This document shows positions 1-8,009 of a DNA stretch of 39,144 bases, piece by piece. Source of the stretch: Cyanobacteriota bacterium. GTDB lineage: Bacteria; Cyanobacteriota; Cyanobacteriia; Cyanobacteriales; Microcoleaceae. Below the pieces are notes generated by a model that was not told where the DNA came from, made no database searches, and saw only the letters and a list, made by a program, of their open reading frames with translations. A program made the translations under genes and the position numbers. The stretch spans positions 1-39,144 of the forward strand of contig JANYGO010000127.1 in assembly GCA_025362325.1 (NCBI GenBank), read 5' to 3'. Position 1 is the first letter of the stretch; every line of letters starts with the position of its first letter.

Positions 1-75
1 CTCCTGATTTTGATGGCGATTTACCAGGGATTCCAGCTCCTGCTTGATTTACAGAATCACCGCCGACTAGAATAA
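1..75 (+). CDS. possible C-terminal end of a membrane protein (partial)
   Basis: The first forward frame is open from the window edge to a TAA at 73-75. It gives 24 residues with a hydrophobic stretch (LLILMAIYQGF) followed by a charged tail (NHRRLE). This reads like the last membrane helix and cytoplasmic tail of a protein that starts upstream of the window. The final codons run into the interspersed repeat that begins near 60, so the tail may be repeat-derived. The family cannot be named from so little sequence, and a chance open frame is possible. Confidence 0.35.
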   Translation, partial: LLILMAIYQGFQLLLDLQNHRRLE

Positions 76-78
76 CCG

Positions 79-125
79 CCGACTGGAAGTCGGGGCTACA
101 CAAACAAAGTCCGCCTACGCGGACT
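79..125. repeat. double-hairpin interspersed repeat
   Basis: Two small hairpins lie side by side. CCGACT-GGA-AGTCGG is at 79-93 and AGTCCGC-CTAC-GCGGACT is at 108-125, separated by GGCTACACAAACAA. The same plan, a hairpin followed by GCTACACAAAC, recurs after pstB near 33941-33969, so this is a dispersed family and not a gene-specific element. It might terminate transcription of the upstream gene. Confidence 0.6.
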
Positions 126-130
126 GAAAA

Positions 131-213
131 ATAACTAATAACTAATGACAAATAACCAATAACAAATAACCAATAACCAATAACTAATAACTCATAACTC
201 ATAACTCATAACT
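131..213. repeat. heptanucleotide tandem repeats (STRR-like) up to the HAD start codon
   Basis: Variants of the 7-base units TAACTAA, TAACAAA, TAACCAA and TAACTCA are repeated end to end. The array runs directly into the ATG at 215, whose first codons ATG ACT match the TAATGACT variant seen in other arrays of this window. Short tandemly repeated heptamers of this kind are a known feature of filamentous cyanobacterial genomes. No Shine-Dalgarno sequence is visible inside it. Confidence 0.75.
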
Positions 214-214
214 A

Positions 215-934
215 ATGACTCTAAAAGCAGTTTTATTTGATTTTAATGGCGTCATGATTAATGACGAGCCGATTCACGAGAAAATAATCGATCGACTAAT
301 GCTCGATGAAAATCTCCAACTCAAACGCGGCGAGTTTCGAGAAGTTTGTTTGGGAAGGAGCGATCGCACTTACATTACGGATCTGCTGAAGCGCCGGGGA
401 CGATATCTGACAGAAACATACCTCGATCGCTTGCTGCTTGGCAAGGCCAAAGCTTATCAGGAAACAATAAACAGTTTGCAAACATTGCCAATTTATCCGG
501 ATTTGGCAGAATTTATTGACAAAATTCGGGTTTCGGGACTGAAAATGGCGGTAGTTAGCGGGGCAATGCGATCGGATATACAATTGGTGTTAGAGCGATC
601 GGGTTTGGCTGCAAATTTTGAGTTAATTGTCGCAGGCGACGACTTGACGGCGAGTAAACCAGAACCTGACGGCTATCTGTTGGCTGTGGAACTTCTCAAC
701 CAGAAATATCCCGGCTTTAACTTGCAAGCGATCGAGTGTTTGGCCCTAGAAGACACTTTTGCGGGGATTGAAGCGGCGAAAAAAGCGGGGATGCAAGTAG
801 CGGGAGTGACTCACACTTACCCGTTTCACATGATCCAGCGCCAAGCTAATTGGACGGTGGACTATTTTGCTGATTTAGAGTTGGACAGAGTAGCCCAACT
901 TTGCTCGATCGCCCCGACGCAGCCGGCTACATAA
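215..934 (+). CDS. HAD-superfamily hydrolase (phosphoglucomutase/phosphatase-like) with altered motif I
   Basis: The 239-residue product has the layout of a subfamily I HAD hydrolase (beta-phosphoglucomutase/phosphatase-like). Motif I is LFDFNGV with the nucleophile Asp9. It is followed by an alpha-helical cap (about 15-95), motif II VVSGAMRS near 113-120, the motif III lysine in SKPEPDGY, and motif IV LALEDTFAGIEAAKKAG near 178-194. The usual second aspartate of DxD, the general acid/base, is Asn11 here. It is therefore uncertain whether it is an efficient phosphatase, and the substrate cannot be read from the sequence. The start codon grows out of the upstream heptamer array. No alternative start with a ribosome binding site was seen. 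The gene stands alone, followed by tRNA-Ala. Confidence 0.85.
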   Translation: MTLKAVLFDFNGVMINDEPIHEKIIDRLMLDENLQLKRGEFREVCLGRSDRTYITDLLKRRGRYLTETYLDRLLLGKAKAYQETINSLQTLPIYPDLAEFIDKIRVSGLKMAVVSGAMRSDIQLVLERSGLAANFELIVAGDDLTASKPEPDGYLLAVELLNQKYPGFNLQAIECLALEDTFAGIEAAKKAGMQVAGVTHTYPFHMIQRQANWTVDYFADLELDRVAQLCSIAPTQPAT

Positions 935-1064
935 AAAACTTGACGTTTTTAGCCGTTACGTGCTAATGTGAGTGACGGTTTGAAAAATTAAGAGCAACTG
1001 CGAGCTGTAAGCTTTTAAGATTCGGCAATCGCGCATCTAAAATGCTTGCATTGAAAGTCAATCA

Positions 1065-1137
1065 GGGGAATTAGCTCAGTTGGTAGAGCGCTGCGATCGC
1101 ACCGCAGAGGCCAGCGGTTCGAGTCCGCTATTCTCCA
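1065..1137 (+). tRNA. tRNA-Ala (anticodon CGC)
   Basis: A 73-nt cloverleaf folds completely. The acceptor stem is GGGGAAT/ATTCTCC and includes a G3-U70 pair, the alanyl-tRNA synthetase identity element. The D arm is GCTC/GAGC and the anticodon stem is CTGCG/CGCAG. The loop ATCGCAC has U33 followed by CGC, the T arm is AGCGG-TTCGAGT-CCGCT, and the discriminator is A73. CGC reads the alanine codon GCG. The 3' CCA is not encoded. The HIP1 octamer GCGATCGC at 1093-1100 covers part of the anticodon stem and the whole anticodon. Confidence 0.95.
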
Positions 1138-1611
1138 TAAATCAGTGGACAGTTGACAGTGGACAGTTGACTCCGAAAGCAGTTGCAGACTAGGGGAATC
1201 AAACCATTTATGCTTGAGGGGTATCGGCTCTATTCATTCAGGTTATTTATGTCGGCGTCCGATGTGGCGGTTGCTATATTTGTAGAAAGGGCGATCGTCA
1301 CCTGCTCTGACATTTGCCTGTGAATGTGCGATCGACTCGGTTGGTGCCTAACTCCTAGCATCAATAACGTATTTCTCTAAAAACAGCGGGTTTCTAATTT
1401 CAGACTGATTGCTGAAATGACGTATCTTGGTGTCTAAACTCCATTTCGGCCACAGTTGCCATCAATCCCCACAAAACCTTAATTTTGTCAATCAATAATA
1501 AGTTTTGTATCTAAAGATACAACAGTCTTCTCAACCTAGTCTTAATATCAAGTCGCTATATGTTATTATTCTCAATCATCTGACTGAGCTATTTAAGAGT
1601 AACAAGAAAAA
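1138..1611. other. non-coding region between tRNA-Ala and urtA
   Basis: There is no supportable gene in these 474 bases. At 1143-1170 a 14-base unit, CAGTGGACAGTTGA, is repeated twice. A related GACAGTTGAC unit recurs between urtD and urtE. The stretch 1171-1500 shows no clear motif apart from scattered GCGATCG sequences. The last 110 bases hold the urtA promoter described separately. Confidence 0.7.
1505..1548 (+). promoter_or_regulatory. NtcA-activated (class II) promoter of the urt operon
   Basis: The 18-base palindrome TTGTATCTAAAGATACAA at 1505-1522 contains GTA-N8-TAC, the binding consensus of the cyanobacterial nitrogen regulator NtcA. A TAN3T-type -10 hexamer, TAATAT, lies at 1543-1548, exactly 22 bases after the TAC. 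This is the classical spacing of NtcA-activated promoters, in which the NtcA site replaces the -35 box. Transcription would start near 1555, about 57 bases before urtA. urt genes are known NtcA targets in other cyanobacteria. Use of this site here is inferred. Confidence 0.85.
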
Positions 1612-2931
1612 ATGACAAAGCGATTCGATCGGCGGAAATTTCTTTTATACGGTTCTGCTACCCTCACATCAAGTTTATTCCTCAAAGCTTGTAGAACTCC
1701 GACTCCAACAGCCACCCCAGCCGCTTCTCCAACAGCAACCGGATCGCCATCAGCAGCAGTCAGTGGAAACACGATAAAAGTAGGAATTTTGCATTCCTTG
1801 AGCGGCACAATGTCAATCAGCGAAAAAAGCGTTGTCGATGCCGAACAATTAGCGATCGAAGAAATCAATAAAGCGGGTGGCGTCCTCGGAAAACAAATCC
1901 AAGCAATAGTAGAAGACGGCAACTCAGACTGGCCAACTTTTGCCGAAAAAGCCAAAAAGTTGATCGATCAAGACAAAGTTGTCACCGTCTTTGGCTGCTG
2001 GACATCCGCCAGCCGCAAAGCAGTATTGCCAGTATTTGAAGAAAAAAATCATATGCTCTGGTATCCCGTACAATACGAGGGTCAAGAGTGTTCCAAGAAT
2101 ATCTTTTATACCGGGGCGGCGCCGAACCAGCAAATAGAGCCAGCAGTAGACTGGCTGCTAGAAAATAAAGGCAAAAAATTCTTCTTAGTCGGATCGGACT
2201 ACGTTTTTCCCCGCACCGCAAATACCATTATCAAAGCACAGCTAGCAGCCAAAGGTGGCGAATTAGTTGGGGAAGATTACATTCCTTTGGGAGGTACAGA
2301 AGTCACACCAATTATTACTAAGATTAAGGCCGCTTTGCCCGACGGCGGCGTCATTTTCAATTCCCTCAACGGCGACAGCAACGTCGCATTTTTCAAACAG
2401 TTGCAGGGTGCAGGTTTGGGCCCGGAAAAATATCCGTCCATGTCTGTCAGTATTGCAGAAGAAGAAGTAAAGGCGATCGGCGTAGAATATCTCAAAGGCC
2501 ATTACGCCGCCTGGAATTACTTCATGACTGTGGACTCTCCGGCAAATAAAAAATTTGTGGAAGCTTTCAAGGCAAAATATGGCAAAGATCGAGTGACCAA
2601 TGACCCGATGGAAGCAGCTTACATTATGGTTTACCTGTGGAAGCAAGCCGTCGAAAAAGCAGGGACAGCCGACGATTTGGAAAAAGTGCGGGCAGCAGCT
2701 TTGGGTCAAAGTTTTGATGCGCCGGAGGGCAAAGTAACGCTGGAAGCTAACCATCACCTTTCTAAATTTGTGCGGTTGGGTCAAGTGAGAGAAGACGGTT
2801 TGTTTGAAATCGCTTTTGCTACGCCAGAAGCAGTGAAGCCTGTTCCTTGGAATCAGTTTGTCGCTGAAACAAAAGGCTTTTCTTGCGATTGGTCAGACCC
2901 CGCAAAAGGTGGCAAATTCAAGACGAGCTAA
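1612..2931 (+). CDS. urtA: urea ABC transporter substrate-binding lipoprotein UrtA
   Basis: This 439-residue periplasmic binding protein of the branched-chain amino acid type (Peripla_BP) captures urea for high-affinity import. The N-terminus has twin arginines (Arg7-Arg8 in [10 protein letters not shown]), a short hydrophobic stretch and a lipobox ending at Cys27 (FLKAC). These suggest an exported lipoprotein, perhaps Tat-dependent. A Thr/Pro/Ala/Ser-rich linker follows (about 29-50), and the mature domain starts around [17 protein letters not shown]. Segments such as [18 protein letters not shown] and [18 protein letters not shown] are typical of UrtA. It is the first gene of the urt operon, behind an NtcA site, and is separated from urtB by 193 bases of hairpin repeats. 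That separation may let the binding protein be made in excess over the membrane subunits. Confidence 0.96.
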   Translation: MTKRFDRRKFLLYGSATLTSSLFLKACRTPTPTATPAASPTATGSPSAAVSGNTIKVGILHSLSGTMSISEKSVVDAEQLAIEEINKAGGVLGKQIQAIVEDGNSDWPTFAEKAKKLIDQDKVVTVFGCWTSASRKAVLPVFEEKNHMLWYPVQYEGQECSKNIFYTGAAPNQQIEPAVDWLLENKGKKFFLVGSDYVFPRTANTIIKAQLAAKGGELVGEDYIPLGGTEVTPIITKIKAALPDGGVIFNSLNGDSNVAFFKQLQGAGLGPEKYPSMSVSIAEEEVKAIGVEYLKGHYAAWNYFMTVDSPANKKFVEAFKAKYGKDRVTNDPMEAAYIMVYLWKQAVEKAGTADDLEKVRAAALGQSFDAPEGKVTLEANHHLSKFVRLGQVREDGLFEIAFATPEAVKPVPWNQFVAETKGFSCDWSDPAKGGKFKTS

Positions 2932-2970
2932 GTAAAGCAGAAGCAAGTTTGGCAACGAGCAATGTACGGG

Positions 2971-3081
2971 ATGTAACGGATGTAACGGATGTCAGTTTGT
3001 AGGGTGCGCAATGCGCACCTTATTTCTTAGATAACGGCGCACCTAAAAGGTGACTATTGGTGCGCAATGTGTACCTTACCC
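2971..3081. repeat. GTAACGGAT tandem repeat and GGTGCGCA hairpins in the urtA-urtB spacer
   Basis: Three ACGG-GATGTAACGGATGTAACGGAT units lie at about 2967-2990. They are followed by GGTGCGCA-A-TGCGCACC at 3003-3019 and a related GGTGCGCAATGTGTACC at 3060-3076, with GCGCACCTAAAAGGTG between them. The GTAACGGAT motif recurs at 19174 and 30738. A GGTGCGTCGC inverted repeat lies at 27744. Placed inside an operon, the hairpins could stabilise urtA mRNA ends or attenuate transcription into urtB. That role is inference. Confidence 0.6.
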
Positions 3082-3124
3082 CCTTACATAACTGCACCAA
3101 ATATAGAAAAATAGGAGTAAAAAA

Positions 3125-4285
3125 GTGCTGAGTGGCTTATTGGACGGTTTATTTAACGGCATTAGCATCGGCGCTGTTTTACTAATTGCAGCCCTGGGAT
3201 TAGCGATTATTTTCGGGTTGATGGGCGTGATTAATATGGCTCACGGCGAATTGATGATGCTGGGGGCTTATACAACTTTTGTAGTGCAGAATGTCTTCAA
3301 AGGTATCGGCGGATTTGCCTTTGAAATGTATATTTTATTTGCCATTCCCCTAGCTTTTTTAGTAGCGGCGCTGGTAGGATTAATTCTCGAACGCGGAGTG
3401 ATTCGCCATCTCTACGGGCGGCCTCTAGAAACTTTGCTGGCGACGTGGGGCGTAAGTTTAATTTTACAGCAGTTTGTCCGCAGCGTTAGTTGGGTGCTGG
3501 TAACGGGGATTGCGGTGTTTTGTTTGCTATTTTTTGGCGGCTTGCAGGTGCTGAAGCGACGCCCGGATTTCGATCGCACTCGCAGCACATTTATCGCCAT
3601 AATTTTACCTCTATCTTTGGGTATTTCCTGGGCTGTCAGCGCACTTTTAAGCGAAACTTACAAACTCGCAGTAACTCAACCTTGGTTTGGCGCTCAAAAC
3701 GTTGATGTGACTGCGCCTGCATGGCTGCGCGGCGGCATCCCGCTGGGCAATTTTCAACTCCCCTACGCCAGACTTTTTATTATTGCGCTGACAGGAGTTT
3801 GTTTGGCGGGAATTTACCTATTTTTGCAAAAGTCTGTGTGGGGATTGCGGATTCGCGCTGTGACGCAAAATCGCAGCATGAGCGCGTGTTTGGGAATACC
3901 TACCGAGCAAGTAGATGCGCTGACTTTTGCTTTGGGATCGGGGTTGGCGGGTGTGGCTGGGTGCGCGATTAGTTTGATTGGTTCCGTAGGGTCAAATACC
4001 GGACAAAATTATATAGTCGATACTTTTATGGTTGTGGTTGTGGGCGGTGTCGGCAAGATTGTCGGGAGTGTAGTTGCTGCGATGGCGATCGGCACTGCAA
4101 ATTACCTGATCGGTTCGGGAACTTTAGCAATAATGTTCGCTCCTGTCAAGCCCTTAGCTGATTTTTTCACATTTTTTGCCACAACCAGCATGGCAAAAGT
4201 GATGGTATTTGCCTTAATTATGGCTTTCCTGCAAGTGAAACCCGGAGGAATTTTCCCGCAGAAAGGACGCACGGTTGAGAATTAA
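3125..4285 (+). CDS. urtB: urea ABC transporter permease UrtB
   Basis: This 386-residue inner-membrane permease is of the LivH/UrtB family. It starts with GTG, and AGGAG at 3113-3117 is correctly spaced to support that start. The N-terminal part LFNGISIGAVLLIAALGLAIIFGLMGVINMAHGE and the C-terminal AGVAGCAISLIGSVG and VVVVGGVGKIVGSVVAA are family hallmarks. Relative to short bacterial LivH proteins there is an extra hydrophobic segment at about 120-190, between the SLILQQFVR and FGAQNVDV motifs. That segment has a charged turn, LKRRPDFDRTR. Cyanobacterial UrtB proteins of about 385-390 residues also carry such an insert. Together with UrtC it forms the channel for urea. Confidence 0.96.
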   Translation: MLSGLLDGLFNGISIGAVLLIAALGLAIIFGLMGVINMAHGELMMLGAYTTFVVQNVFKGIGGFAFEMYILFAIPLAFLVAALVGLILERGVIRHLYGRPLETLLATWGVSLILQQFVRSVSWVLVTGIAVFCLLFFGGLQVLKRRPDFDRTRSTFIAIILPLSLGISWAVSALLSETYKLAVTQPWFGAQNVDVTAPAWLRGGIPLGNFQLPYARLFIIALTGVCLAGIYLFLQKSVWGLRIRAVTQNRSMSACLGIPTEQVDALTFALGSGLAGVAGCAISLIGSVGSNTGQNYIVDTFMVVVVGGVGKIVGSVVAAMAIGTANYLIGSGTLAIMFAPVKPLADFFTFFATTSMAKVMVFALIMAFLQVKPGGIFPQKGRTVEN

Positions 4286-4310
4286 TAACTACAGGTTTGA
4301 GCGAAAAACA

Positions 4311-5453
4311 ATGGAGAATATACAACGAAAGGCACTGGTAAAAGAAGCGGCAATTGTCGGGGCGATCGCCCTAATTGCGATATTGCTCGTCCCAGGAATA
4401 GTTCCTGACGCTCGCCTCAACCAATTGGGACGATTTTTAGCACTAGCAATTGCAGCCCTCGGTATAGACTTAATCTGGGGATACACGGGTTTGCTCAGTC
4501 TGGGACACGGCGTATTTTTTGCGATCGGCGGCTACGCATTCGCCATGTACCTAAAACTGCAAATTCCCCCAAACGCCAGCAGTCAATTGCCCGAATTTAT
4601 GAGCCTCTACGGCGTCACCGAACTGCCTTGGTTTTGGCAACCATTTTACTCTTTTCCCTTCTCAGTCGTCGCAGTATTCCTAATACCAGCCATCTTGGGC
4701 GGAATTTTAGGTTACTTAGTATTCCGCAATCGAATTCGAGGCGTTTACTTTTCAATTCTCACCCAAGCAGCAACAATTGTATTTTTTAACTTCTTTAACG
4801 GCCAGCAAAAACTGATTAACGGCACCAACGGACTCACCGACTTTAAAACCCTGTTCGGAGCCACAGTAAATGGCCGAGATACTCAATATATTTTCTACAT
4901 TCTCACCATATTATTTCTAGTAGCAACTTACGCCCTGTGCCGCTGGCTGACAAGCGGGCGTTTCGGGCGCTTGCTACTAGCAATTCGCGACGACGAAGTG
5001 CGCCTGCGTTTCTCCGGCTACAATCCCACAGGATACAAAGTTTTAGTATTTGCAATATCCGCTGGTTTAGCCGGGATTGCAGGCGCATTATTCACCGTAC
5101 AAACCGGAATTATTTCGCCGAAAGCGATGGATATTGCATTTTCGATCGAAATGGTAATTTGGGTAGCAGTCGGAGGCCGCGCCACATTATCGGGAGCAAT
5201 ATTGGGCGCGCTGCTAGTCAACTTTGGCAAAAGTTTCTTGAGCGAACAATTTCCAGAAGTCTGGCTATTTTTCCAAGGTGCGCTATTCTTAATAGTAGTC
5301 ACAGTCCTGCCCGACGGCTTAGTTGGATGGCTGCAAAATCACGATTTTGAACACATCCGCCGCCTGTTCAAAAAACCAAAGTACGCATCTACTTACCCCA
5401 GCCTGGAACAAGACCCCGAAGTACAGCTCGAAAAAGAAGAACTTGAACATTGA
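4311..5453 (+). CDS. urtC: urea ABC transporter permease UrtC
   Basis: This is the second permease of the urea transporter (LivM/UrtC family), about 380 residues from the ATG at 4311. The frame is open back to a TTG at 4275 that overlaps urtB by 11 bases. The ATG is preferred because the added residues are polar and unlike the family start. However, AAAGGA at 4261-4266 would suit the TTG start, so the choice is not certain. Family motifs include LGIDLIWGYTGLLSLGHGVFFAIGGYAFAMYL, VYFSILTQAATIVF, RDDEVRLRFSGYNPTGYKV and VGGRATLSGAILGALLVNF. About nine hydrophobic segments can be seen. The C-terminus is an acidic cytoplasmic tail. Confidence 0.94.
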   Translation: MENIQRKALVKEAAIVGAIALIAILLVPGIVPDARLNQLGRFLALAIAALGIDLIWGYTGLLSLGHGVFFAIGGYAFAMYLKLQIPPNASSQLPEFMSLYGVTELPWFWQPFYSFPFSVVAVFLIPAILGGILGYLVFRNRIRGVYFSILTQAATIVFFNFFNGQQKLINGTNGLTDFKTLFGATVNGRDTQYIFYILTILFLVATYALCRWLTSGRFGRLLLAIRDDEVRLRFSGYNPTGYKVLVFAISAGLAGIAGALFTVQTGIISPKAMDIAFSIEMVIWVAVGGRATLSGAILGALLVNFGKSFLSEQFPEVWLFFQGALFLIVVTVLPDGLVGWLQNHDFEHIRRLFKKPKYASTYPSLEQDPEVQLEKEELEH

Positions 5454-5543
5454 ATGCTCAAAAATGATATGCGGTATGCTGGCGGATTTCCAACTAAAGA
5501 TTTTGTAGTAAAATACTCAGTTACTTAACTGGTGGGACAACAT

Positions 5544-6269
5544 ATGGCAGATGTGATTGACTACAAAATCTACGGCGACGATTTGCAACTCATCGAGATT
5601 GAACTCGACCCCAAAGAAGGCGTGAGGGCTGAAGCTGGAACCATGACATACATGGAAGGCGACATCCAAATGCAAACATCCACAGGTGGCTTATTTCAAG
5701 GTTTCAAACGGATGCTGACAGGAGCGGGTTTTTTTATTACCACCTTTGTCAACACCGGAAATCGCAAGGCCCACGTCGCTTTTGCCGCCCCCTATCCGGG
5801 TAAAGTAATTCCCCTCGATTTAGGTCAACTTGGCGGTAAATTTTTATGTCAAAAAGATTCATTTCTCTGTGCCGCTAACGGGATTGAAATTGACGTAGCT
5901 TTCACCAAGCGGCTGGGTGCCGGTTTCTTTGGCGGAGAAGGCTTTATTCTGCAAAAATTGCAGGGTGACGGGTTAGCTTTTGTTCATGCGGGAGGAACAA
6001 TTGTTGAGAAAAATTTGGGAGTTGGTGAAGTGTTGCGGGCGGACACTGGTTGTTTGGTCGCTTTTGCGCCGACTGTAGATTACGATATTCAGTTTGTGGG
6101 CGGCTTTAGAAATGCTTTATTTGGTGGCGAAGGCTTGTTTTTAGTCAAGCTAACCGGGCCTGGAAAAGTGTATTTGCAAAGTCTGCCGCTCTCGAAATTG
6201 GCTGAGCGGATTATGGCGGTAAATCCAGCTCCTTTAACGAGCAGTTCTAGCAGTTCTAGCTTCGAGTAA
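5544..6269 (+). CDS. AIM24/TIGR00266-family protein inside the urt operon
   Basis: This product of about 241 residues belongs to the AIM24 (DUF124, TIGR00266) beta-prism family. It is recognised by YGDDLQLIEIELDPKEGVRAEAGTM, GLFQGFKRMLTGAGFF, GKVIPLDLGQLGG, CQKDSFLCA, FGGEGFILQKLQGDG and the repeat FGGEGLFLVKLTGPGKV. The frame extends to a GTG at 5532, but GGTGGG at 5531-5536 spaces well to the ATG at 5544. The molecular function of the family in bacteria is not established; the yeast homologue is a mitochondrial inner-membrane organiser. The gene ends in a run of seven serines encoded by an AGCAGTTCT tandem. It sits 90 bases after urtC and 146 before urtD, so it is probably co-transcribed with the urea transporter. 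Confidence 0.9.
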   Translation: MADVIDYKIYGDDLQLIEIELDPKEGVRAEAGTMTYMEGDIQMQTSTGGLFQGFKRMLTGAGFFITTFVNTGNRKAHVAFAAPYPGKVIPLDLGQLGGKFLCQKDSFLCAANGIEIDVAFTKRLGAGFFGGEGFILQKLQGDGLAFVHAGGTIVEKNLGVGEVLRADTGCLVAFAPTVDYDIQFVGGFRNALFGGEGLFLVKLTGPGKVYLQSLPLSKLAERIMAVNPAPLTSSSSSSSFE

Positions 6270-6271
6270 AA

Positions 6272-6379
6272 GGTTTGTAGTGAGGACTTTAGTCCGCATT
6301 GAGGATAAATTTGTAAGAAAGAACTAAATTTCTTACTACAAATATTCAGTAATAAAAGACTAAAGTCATTACTACAAAT
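6272..6379. repeat. degenerate copy of the GTAGTGNGGACTTTAGTCC inverted repeat
   Basis: The left arm GTAGTGAGGACTTTAGTCC (6277-6295) and the right arm GACTAAAGTCATTACTAC (6358-6375) bracket a second, nested inverted pair built on TTGTAAGAAA/TTTCTTACTACAA. This is a decayed or rearranged member of the family seen intact at 8010, 12505 and 26403. It fills the spacer between the AIM24 gene and urtD. Confidence 0.7.
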
Positions 6380-6415
6380 ATTCAAAAAACATTCAATAAA
6401 ATTTCTGAAAAATAC

Positions 6416-7162
6416 ATGAACCAAAAAGTATTAGAAATAGAAAACTTGACTGTTAGCTTTGATGGTTTTAAAGCCATCAATGGTTTAAATTTCAGCATGG
6501 ATGTGGGGGAACTGCGAGTTATCATTGGGCCCAACGGTGCGGGGAAAACAACTTTTCTCGATTCGATTACCGGGAAGGTGCAGCCGACAGAAGGGCGTGT
6601 GTTATTTAAGGGGAAAAATTTACGCAAGTTGTCGGAATATCAGATTGCGCGCATGGGTATTGGCCGGAAGTTTCAGACGCCGCGAGTTTACTTGAATTTA
6701 ACGCCGCGCGAAAATTTGGAGCTATCTTGCAACGGCAATAAAAATGTGTTTCCAACTTTGTTTAAGCCTGCTCCTGTTGCTGAAAAGCGCACGGTGGCGG
6801 GTTTGTTAGAAACTATTGGTTTGGTGCATAAAGCTGATGTTTCGGCTGGTTTGCTTTCTCACGGGGAGAAGCAATGGTTGGAGATTGGGATGTTGGTGGC
6901 GCAGTCTCCTGATTTGCTGTTGGTGGATGAACCTGTGGCGGGTTTGACTGATGAGGAAACGGCGCTGACTGGAGATTTGCTGATTTCGCTGGCCGAAAGT
7001 CATTCGGTGTTGGTAATTGAACATGATATGGAGTTTGTGCGGCAAATTGCTAAAAAGGTGACGGTGCTGCATCAGGGTTCTGTTTTGTGCGAGGGAACGA
7101 TGGATGAGGTGCAAAATGACGATCGGGTAATTGAGGTATATTTGGGCAAACCTGACAGTTGA
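6416..7162 (+). CDS. urtD: urea ABC transporter ATP-binding protein UrtD
   Basis: This 248-residue ABC ATPase is of the LivG/UrtD type. Walker A is GPNGAGKT (38-45), the Q-loop lies in GRKFQTPRVYLNLTPREN, the signature is LLSHGEKQWLEIGM, and Walker B is LLLVDEPVAGLTDEE. The switch histidine is in LVIEHDMEFVRQIA. The signature LSHGEKQ in place of LSGGQQ is usual for UrtD. It pairs with UrtE to power urea uptake through UrtBC. The start ATG lacks a strong Shine-Dalgarno sequence, but the downstream sequence MNQKVLEIENLTVSFDGFKAI aligns with the family start. Confidence 0.96.
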   Translation: MNQKVLEIENLTVSFDGFKAINGLNFSMDVGELRVIIGPNGAGKTTFLDSITGKVQPTEGRVLFKGKNLRKLSEYQIARMGIGRKFQTPRVYLNLTPRENLELSCNGNKNVFPTLFKPAPVAEKRTVAGLLETIGLVHKADVSAGLLSHGEKQWLEIGMLVAQSPDLLLVDEPVAGLTDEETALTGDLLISLAESHSVLVIEHDMEFVRQIAKKVTVLHQGSVLCEGTMDEVQNDDRVIEVYLGKPDS

Positions 7163-7267
7163 CAGTTGACCTGGGACAGTTGACAGTTGACCTGGGACAG
7201 TTGACCTGGGACAGTTGACCTGGGACAGTAGTAGCTAAGAAATAACAAATAACAAATAACAAATAAC
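7153..7267. repeat. tandem GACAGTTGACCTGG units and TAACAAA heptamers between urtD and urtE
   Basis: A 14-base unit, GACAGTTGACCTGG, is repeated about four times with partial units between 7153 and 7228. It overlaps the last codons of urtD. TAACAAA-type heptamers follow at 7243-7267, immediately before the urtE start. The whole spacer of 115 bases is repeat DNA, so the distance between the two ATPase genes could change by slippage. Confidence 0.8.
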
Positions 7268-7277
7268 AGTCAACAAT

Positions 7278-7976
7278 ATGCTGCAAGTCTCTGATTTGAA
7301 TGTTTACTACGGCGAAAGTCACATTTTGCGCGGTGTCGATTTAAGCGTCAATGCGGGGCAAATGGTGTGCTTGATCGGCCGCAATGGTGTGGGCAAAACT
7401 ACGATGCTAAAAACGATTATGGGGTTGCTGCAACCGCGCAGCGGCACAATTAATTTTGGCGGACAATCTATTGCTTCTAAGTTGACTCACCAGCGGGCTA
7501 AAATGGGCATTGGTTATGTGCCTCAAGGGCGCGAAATTATTCCCCGGTTGACTGTGAAAGAAAATCTTTTGTTAGGTTTGGAAGCGAAACCAACTCTGAC
7601 AAAAAATCCTGAAGTTCCTGATGAGATTTTTGAGTTATTTCCGGTTTTGAAGACTATGCTCGATCGCATGGGGGGTGATTTGAGCGGGGGACAGCAGCAG
7701 CAGTTGGCGATTGCTAGAGCTTTGATGGGTGAGCCGAAATTGCTGGTTTTAGATGAACCGACGGAGGGGATTCAACCGTCTATTATTTTGGATATTGAGG
7801 CTGCGGTGCGTCGGGTGATTGCGACTAGGGGTATTTCGGTTTTGTTGGTGGAGCAGCATTTGCATTTTGTGCGGCAAGCTGATTGGTATTATGCTATGCA
7901 GAAAGGCGGGATTGTGGCTTCGGGAAGGACTAGCGATTTGAGCGATGAGGTGGTTCAGAGGTTTTTGGCTGTTTGA
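7278..7976 (+). CDS. urtE: urea ABC transporter ATP-binding protein UrtE
   Basis: This 232-residue ABC ATPase is of the LivF/UrtE type. It has Walker A GRNGVGKT (34-41), GIGYVPQGREIIPRLTVKENLLLGLE, the signature DLSGGQQQQLAIARALM, Walker B LLVLDEPTEGIQPSI and the switch region LLVEQHLHFVRQ. It completes the urea transporter and is the last gene of the operon. The start ATG follows the heptamer array directly and no ribosome binding site is evident. The inverted repeat 33 bases after the stop may end transcription. Confidence 0.96.
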   Translation: MLQVSDLNVYYGESHILRGVDLSVNAGQMVCLIGRNGVGKTTMLKTIMGLLQPRSGTINFGGQSIASKLTHQRAKMGIGYVPQGREIIPRLTVKENLLLGLEAKPTLTKNPEVPDEIFELFPVLKTMLDRMGGDLSGGQQQQLAIARALMGEPKLLVLDEPTEGIQPSIILDIEAAVRRVIATRGISVLLVEQHLHFVRQADWYYAMQKGGIVASGRTSDLSDEVVQRFLAV

Positions 7977-8009
7977 TATGATGTCAGGTCGATTACCATT
8001 ACAAAAATG

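Noticed and set aside
2263-2784. A 173-codon frame on the minus strand inside urtA.
   Set aside because: It is antisense to the conserved UrtA coding sequence, rich in Phe/Cys/His, with no family signature.
4275-4310. urtC starting at the TTG overlapping urtB.
   Set aside because: It would add the atypical residues RINNYRFERKT before the usual start; the ATG at 4311 is preferred, although the upstream AAAGGA keeps the option open.
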